In this document: positions 59,346-64,000 of the stretch, in pieces | Layout of the letters: the number at the start of each line of letters is the position of its first letter | How positions within the stretch are numbered: the first letter of the stretch is position 1 | Assembly: GCF_001187555.1 (NCBI RefSeq) | Contig: NZ_LFIJ01000003.1 | Coordinates: forward strand, 37,666-101,665 | DNA length: 64,000 bases | Origin: Gilvimarinus polysaccharolyticus | Lineage (GTDB): Bacteria; Pseudomonadota; Gammaproteobacteria; Pseudomonadales; Cellvibrionaceae | Direction: 5' to 3' | Made by a program: the position numbers and the translations under genes | The notes under the pieces: generated by a model | Told to the model about the DNA's origin: nothing | The model's input: the letters and a program-made list of their open reading frames with translations, nothing else | Database searches by the model: none

Positions 59346-60395
59346 TTATGGTGCTGTAATGGTGCGATTTGACACGCAATTATTATCGGCTGCAGGCTCG
59401 CCATTGATATACACCTGCTCGGTATAGTATTCGGCGTCCATACTACCGATCACGGTTGTCTCGTCTTCATTAGGCTCTAACAACAGCTTAAGTTGCTCGG
59501 CGTAAATCTCGTCGTCATCCAACCCATCAGTATCAATACCGCTATCCCAGCCACTTGCCATCACACTACAAAAAGTGACACCACCACCCAAATCAAAAAA
59601 TACAACTTCGCCATCAGGGTCTTTTACACCCGTACTTACGGAACTTGCCGGCGTGGTTGATACCGCATAGTAATAGCCATCGACAATTCGGCCGCCGTCT
59701 TCATTACCCTGTCTACCGATGACCTTGTAGGCTGCCTCGGTACAGCCACTGCCAATATCTGTTTCCTTCAGCTGTAAGGCATCGTAAAACTTTCCATCGG
59801 CCTCACTCTGGTAACCAAAGGCAATTATCCCCGGCGGGTTAGCGCAATCACTTAGCGCAACTCGCTGTAAAATATTACCGTCTTTATCAACCACTACATC
59901 ACTTATCGTGGCATTGGCGACACTACCGCCATCGACGGATTCAAACACACCAGTGTTGGGATTGTAGGTGCCAACCAACTCACCATTTTGGGTGACAATA
60001 TCACTGGAGGGATCATATTCACCCAAATTGGTATAACCGCCGTTGGCTGTTACTACCGTCGTTTGGCTAATACCTGGGGTGGGCTCTGACGGGCCGCCAC
60101 TCCCACTACTACCATCAGAGCTACCATCACCCGCACCGTTATCCCAACCGCCATCGTTCTCGGCAATCTCATAGTCGGTTGCATATTCCTGCACGGCCGA
60201 GATAGAAGACGAATAACCATCGTAGTTATCGTGCATGGTGGTTAATAGATACTCGATACAATCTTCGTATTCGCTAGGGCAGGCACCCTTATTCGCCACG
60301 AGCAACCCGCCCACTAGCGCTGCCATCACTACAGTGTATTCGGCCATCGATTGACCGAGCTGACGCATGATGGTTGTCCGACAGCGAGTGGCCAT
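59346..60395 (-). CDS. large pilin-like protein with Flp/TadE-type N-terminus
   Basis: The 349-residue protein begins with a pilin-type segment, LGQSMAEYTVVMAALVGGLL (cleavage after Gly, Glu at +5, hydrophobic helix), preceded by MATRCRTTIMRQ. Behind it are about 310 residues, far longer than a Flp pilin (about 60). They include a Gly/Ser-rich linker (GDGSSDGSSGSGGPSEP), a VVVDKDGNI unit like the CpaB repeats, and cysteines (CPSEYEDC, DCANPPG, CTEAA). I do not recognise the C-terminal part. ATG at 60395 follows 1 base after the previous stop; ATG at 60368 is the alternative. Confidence 0.75.
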   Translation of the reverse strand: MATRCRTTIMRQLGQSMAEYTVVMAALVGGLLVANKGACPSEYEDCIEYLLTTMHDNYDGYSSSISAVQEYATDYEIAENDGGWDNGAGDGSSDGSSGSGGPSEPTPGISQTTVVTANGGYTNLGEYDPSSDIVTQNGELVGTYNPNTGVFESVDGGSVANATISDVVVDKDGNILQRVALSDCANPPGIIAFGYQSEADGKFYDALQLKETDIGSGCTEAAYKVIGRQGNEDGGRIVDGYYYAVSTTPASSVSTGVKDPDGEVVFFDLGGGVTFCSVMASGWDSGIDTDGLDDDEIYAEQLKLLLEPNEDETTVIGSMDAEYYTEQVYINGEPAADNNCVSNRTITAP

Positions 60396-60396
60396 A

Positions 60397-61065
60397 TCAG
60401 TTTATTTCAACCTCGTTAATCAAAATTTGGGTCGCGTCGCCGGCAGGCATAATGACAATGTTGTTTTCATTAATACCTTTGCGAAACACCAATACAGCAC
60501 CGGCGGCTTGATTAAAACTTTGCTCGAGCGACCAGTTATCACCGGCCATTTCTGTGCGATAAAAATTCACCAATTCAGAAACTGATTGATCACTAGTAAT
60601 AATGGTTACACGGCCAGCTTTGGGGCCATCTGACGTTAACAGGTCGGACACCACCATCGCACCGCCTGGCTTTACCACGCCAACACCTAAAGCACCGGCA
60701 CTGTCACTTTTGGGGACTTTTGCAATGAGCAAGCGCCCAAACGCATTGTCGCCAGCCCCTCCGTATTGCACGGTAAAAAAGCATTCATCTTCTAATGTGC
60801 CAATTTGCTGCCACGGGCCAAAAGCACTTTCCGAATAACGATCTTTCCAATTGCGACGATAAAAACCAGCTACCGCATCGGCCGAGGTATTAACCGTAAA
60901 AGAGCGCACAGCCATTGGCCTGTTATTATATTGAGCGTTATCCATCAGGGAGCTGACCTGCATCTCGGTCATGGTAGGAAAATCACTAAAATCACAATCG
61001 GCATTAACCGCTGCGGTATAGGCAAGCATCAAAATGGCACAAGCACATCTAACATATTTAATCAT
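60397..61065 (-). CDS. secreted protein of unknown function in Tad operon
   Basis: I do not recognise the family. From ATG at 61065 it has 222 residues with a signal peptide (MIKYVRCACAILMLAYTAAV); ATG at 61086 adds seven residues and a longer overlap with the upstream gene. It appears to contain two similar halves: SADAVAGFYRRNWKDRYS near 60 and SVSELVNFYRTEMAGDNW near 160 both read as a hydrophobic residue, then F-Y-R and a W or M. The start overlaps the upstream stop by 8 bases (GATGATTAA), indicating coupling. Confidence 0.75.
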   Translation of the reverse strand: MIKYVRCACAILMLAYTAAVNADCDFSDFPTMTEMQVSSLMDNAQYNNRPMAVRSFTVNTSADAVAGFYRRNWKDRYSESAFGPWQQIGTLEDECFFTVQYGGAGDNAFGRLLIAKVPKSDSAGALGVGVVKPGGAMVVSDLLTSDGPKAGRVTIITSDQSVSELVNFYRTEMAGDNWSLEQSFNQAAGAVLVFRKGINENNIVIMPAGDATQILINEVEIN

Positions 61066-62065
61066 CGTAGTAGCAGTGTCCGTCATCGCAGGTTACAGCT
61101 AAAGGTTGACCATCTTCTCCAGGCATAGGCTCGACGCCCATATCACCAAAATCAAGATCGTAAATAGCGCTGTTATCCGGCCCGCCTTCTAGAATACTTG
61201 CAGCAGTTTTCAGCACGTCAAATAAAACATTATCAAACACGGTGCTGGGCACAAAGTTGTCGACTCTATCTTGGTAATAACCCACACTTTGCGCGTTCCA
61301 ACCATCGGCAAGAATCGCCGAGCGCGCCGTAAAGCGGCCATCCCACTGCTGAAATAAAGAATCCTCGACACCGCTCCCCCAGGAGCCATTGTTGTGATCC
61401 CACTCGCCGTTACCACCACCTTTGGCATTACCTGTATTTAGCGAGGTTCTGACTATGGGGCTATAGTAGCCCTGTAAGTTGTAATCTAATTGCAGTAAAT
61501 CGGGGTTGTCACCACCGACAATATTCAGCATAAATTCGATAGGCGCCGTAATAACATCCAAACCATCGTCAAGCACATTTAAAACATCGTAAGCAATACT
61601 CGGGGTATCTTGCTCGTTAGTACTTAACACCTCGACCCCTTGAAACATGCTTTTGCGTGACTGGGTATAATTCCAAATCGCACTGGTTTCACCGCTCGGG
61701 CCGTCGACATCGGCCGAACTGATTGGCTTTATCTCGGCGCGCCCTTGACCATAAAAAAAACGATTACTCACCGAGTTAACAAGTTCGGTATCATTGCGTA
61801 GCGCCACACTTTCAAACTCGTCGGAACTCACTACAAAGTCTTCGGTGTTGTCGCTACCGCCCCAACTGTTCATATCCCGCAACCACACGGTGCGCTCCCA
61901 AGCGGTATAACGTGCAGCCTGTTGGTTCTGAAGCTTTATATCGATGATCTTGCCAAAGGTCGGCACTATGATAAAAAGCACCAAAAAAATAAAACCGACA
62001 CTGACCACAAACTCAGTCATGGCTTGGCCGCATTGTCGCTGACAAAACGATTGCCTGTGGTTCAC
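61058..62065 (-). CDS. TadE-like pseudopilin protein
   Basis: This 335-residue protein has a pseudopilin N-terminus CGQAMTEFVVSVGFIFLVLF (Gly before cleavage, Glu at +5). The long periplasmic domain has WERTVW and VSNRFFYGQGRAEI and is not further recognised. It overlaps the next upstream gene by four bases (62062-62065) and the downstream gene by 8. It is a minor pseudopilin candidate of the Tad machine. Confidence 0.78.
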   Translation of the reverse strand: MNHRQSFCQRQCGQAMTEFVVSVGFIFLVLFIIVPTFGKIIDIKLQNQQAARYTAWERTVWLRDMNSWGGSDNTEDFVVSSDEFESVALRNDTELVNSVSNRFFYGQGRAEIKPISSADVDGPSGETSAIWNYTQSRKSMFQGVEVLSTNEQDTPSIAYDVLNVLDDGLDVITAPIEFMLNIVGGDNPDLLQLDYNLQGYYSPIVRTSLNTGNAKGGGNGEWDHNNGSWGSGVEDSLFQQWDGRFTARSAILADGWNAQSVGYYQDRVDNFVPSTVFDNVLFDVLKTAASILEGGPDNSAIYDLDFGDMGVEPMPGEDGQPLAVTCDDGHCYYDD

Positions 62066-64000
62066 GGCATAAAGTCCTCTAGCTCATCGACGACCGCATC
62101 TACCGCGATATCTTTTACCTGTGTCGCGCCTTCACGCAGCGGACCTTCGGCCAGCGTGTTCCAGGGGGAGTCGAGTTGATCCACTAAATACTCGACGCCA
62201 GTATCGACCATTCGGTCACCAATGGCGCCCAACAACCAGCCAACCATGCCGACTGCGGAATTACTCAAGCCATCAATGATCTTGCTGAAATCCAGCTCAC
62301 CCGTGGCAATTAATAGAGTAATCGCACTGGGTTCACGTAGCCGCGCATCCCAAAAAGGGCTAAATAAACTGGCGGGCTCTGGGCTTCCATCGCTTAAGGT
62401 TTGCATTGGGTTTGCAAAGTAAGTTTCGGCCGAGCTTACCGTCATCATCGGCCGGTCGTCATTCCAAATAAACTGTTGGTAATCTGCGGCAAAGTCATCA
62501 CCCTCTGCACGCGAGCGAGTCTTCACATCGAAATTGGTGTATTGAATGTCGCCACTGTCCCAATCGCCATCGTTACTGTTAATACCCAGCGAATCATGAT
62601 CAGAGGTCGCGACATCATCTAAACTTTTGGCGACGGCTGCGGTAAATTCGTAGCTCCTACCCGACTCTTGGAAGCTACCCCCCAAACTAAAAAAGGATGG
62701 CGGCCCCGCGTACGAGTCGGTGACATCTAACGTCGTACGCGCACCGTACATACCCGGCAACAAAGTAGGCGACGCCTGCCCCCAGGCGAGCGCCTGCAAA
62801 TGAAAACCATCAAAGGCACCGTTATTGTCGGGGTCGTCTTTATCCCCGCCGTACTTGCCGGTATCGTTGTTAAACGGCAGCCCCCAATCACTGAGTATTT
62901 TTTTAGCGTCGGCATTAGAGCTGACTACTTGATGAGTCGCGCCAGCCAAAGGAAAGCCTATCGGTAACACAAAATTAAAATCTAATAAGGTCCACGAATC
63001 ACAACCTACAATCGGCAAGCAAAGCTCAATCTCGACAAACAAACCAACATCGAACTCCAAGCCAAAAGACAATACATCAATAGCTGACCAGTTTAATTTT
63101 GCCAGATCGGCATCGGTTTCTAATGCATCGTTCGAGGCGTAGACAGTCCCACCGTCATTTTTAATACCGCCGCCGATAGAGAAATCGAGGTCGATAGTCA
63201 ACGTGATTATGCCGAGCGACAATTCCAACCGAGGTATCAAATCTGGTGTGCTGGCCCAAACATCCCAGTGGCGATCTTCGGTAAAACTGGCACGATTGCG
63301 GTTTACAATCGCCATATAGCGCTTATACGACTCTATTGCATTGGCCTCTGCCGCATCGCCCGTATTCAGGTTTGCGCCGGCACCGCCACTTTTGTTTTTT
63401 GATTTTTTACGTGACAAACCCGCGCTGTTGTCATTGATCATATTCTCCAGTTCACCCACCTGCCCGCCAAGAAAATCGGCGGTTAGGTCGGTCGCATCGG
63501 CAGACCAGTCTTTATCGGCGGTGGCATCTCCCACCAAATCAGCTAAATTGGTGGGACTAAAATTTTCACCAAAATAGGTAAGTAAAGCGTTTTGTGTAAA
63601 AAAATACCACCCCACAGCGGGTATATACATCTCGGGGTCATCGGGGTCGTCTTCGTGATCCTCCACCACCCCCATACTCATTTCTACTTGACCTGCAAGG
63701 GTGGCCAAAGCAAACATTTTTTGAAATACGCCAACCGTGCCATTAAAAATAGATACCACGGTCGGCCATACCTCGACCATGGGTTTAGCCGCAGCTGAGA
63801 CCACCTGCCCCATAATTTGGTAAGGAAGAGTAACCGCACTCAATACATCGGAAAATGTTGTCGGTGATGGTGGCGCCACAGGAAAGCGATATAAGGGGTA
63901 AGAGGTAAAAGAGCCAACTTGCTTATAGTGTTTCGCCCACGATAACAGCGAGACCATTTGGCCGATGGAAACCTCGTTGGCGACCATTGCGCGGTTTGTG
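62062..64000 (-). CDS. TadG-like protein, partial (5' end outside window)
   Basis: The frame runs without a stop into the right edge (visible start T-N-R-A-M-V-A), so the true start is beyond the window. At least 645 residues are seen. The visible N-terminal part (VANEVSIGQMVSLLSWAKHY) is like the region after the membrane helix of TadG-like proteins, where a retained Q and SW are common. The rest contains cysteines in ELCLPIVGCDSWTLLDFNF, two or more short hydrophobic stretches and several Asp-rich segments (HEDDPDDPEMY, DDPDNNGAFDG). The C-terminal function is unknown. Confidence 0.65.
   Translation of the reverse strand, partial: TNRAMVANEVSIGQMVSLLSWAKHYKQVGSFTSYPLYRFPVAPPSPTTFSDVLSAVTLPYQIMGQVVSAAAKPMVEVWPTVVSIFNGTVGVFQKMFALATLAGQVEMSMGVVEDHEDDPDDPEMYIPAVGWYFFTQNALLTYFGENFSPTNLADLVGDATADKDWSADATDLTADFLGGQVGELENMINDNSAGLSRKKSKNKSGGAGANLNTGDAAEANAIESYKRYMAIVNRNRASFTEDRHWDVWASTPDLIPRLELSLGIITLTIDLDFSIGGGIKNDGGTVYASNDALETDADLAKLNWSAIDVLSFGLEFDVGLFVEIELCLPIVGCDSWTLLDFNFVLPIGFPLAGATHQVVSSNADAKKILSDWGLPFNNDTGKYGGDKDDPDNNGAFDGFHLQALAWGQASPTLLPGMYGARTTLDVTDSYAGPPSFFSLGGSFQESGRSYEFTAAVAKSLDDVATSDHDSLGINSNDGDWDSGDIQYTNFDVKTRSRAEGDDFAADYQQFIWNDDRPMMTVSSAETYFANPMQTLSDGSPEPASLFSPFWDARLREPSAITLLIATGELDFSKIIDGLSNSAVGMVGWLLGAIGDRMVDTGVEYLVDQLDSPWNTLAEGPLREGATQVKDIAVDAVVDELEDFMP

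Overview
The window is a stretch of gammaproteobacterial chromosome. The canonical S10-spc-alpha ribosomal operon order, a uvrA gene divergent from an MFS gene, a monomeric NADP isocitrate dehydrogenase and a large pectin/uronate locus with TonB-dependent uptake suggest a polysaccharide-degrading, probably marine, member of the Cellvibrio/Saccharophagus/Teredinibacter type. That placement is inferred from gene content and protein style; no rRNA is present to test it. I see no insertion sequence, prophage, tRNA, CRISPR array or broken gene.

Layout. (1) 1-7545, housekeeping: 5' part of an MFS transporter (-), uvrA (+), monomeric icd (+), glutathionyl-hydroquinone reductase (+). (2) 7567-21448, all minus: rpsJ to rplQ, 28 genes including secY, rpmJ and rpoA, driven from a near-consensus promoter at 21530-21558. 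(3) 21842-24720: three-gene proton-translocating transhydrogenase. (4) 24806-50220: pectin and uronate catabolism, with one beta-glucanase (GH16) island. (5) 50634-64000, minus: a Tad/Flp pilus (tight adherence) operon that runs off the right edge.

How region 4 works. Pectin is de-esterified (CE8 pectinesterase) and cut by a PL1 pectate lyase and a GH28 polygalacturonase. A TonB-dependent receptor with a nearby TonB-like protein probably brings oligomers across the outer membrane. A DUF4861-GH105 lipoprotein trims unsaturated ends. A TRAP transporter (DctPQM) is the likely inner-membrane uronate importer. Unsaturated uronate goes through KduI and KduD, and galacturonate through UxaC, a mannitol-dehydrogenase-family reductase and UxaA. 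Both branches meet at 2-keto-3-deoxygluconate, which KdgK phosphorylates; the aldolase (Eda) is not here. A FadR/UxuR-type GntR regulator is encoded divergently from uxaA. TTGGT-N3-ACC type operators recur upstream of nearly every transcription unit, including a perfect 17-bp palindrome before GH28 and three copies of CTGACCAATT before kdgK and the TRAP operon, so the locus reads as one local regulon.

The most unusual part is the Tad operon. Its CpaB/RcpC protein carries about 25 degenerate D-x-x-G-x-V-x-G repeats, filling well over half of the protein. Its TadA ATPase has an FHA domain at the N-terminus, no tadZ lies at the usual place, a DUF192 gene is translationally coupled between tadC and a TPR lipoprotein, and several large pilin-like or TadE/TadG-like proteins of unknown role precede the core.
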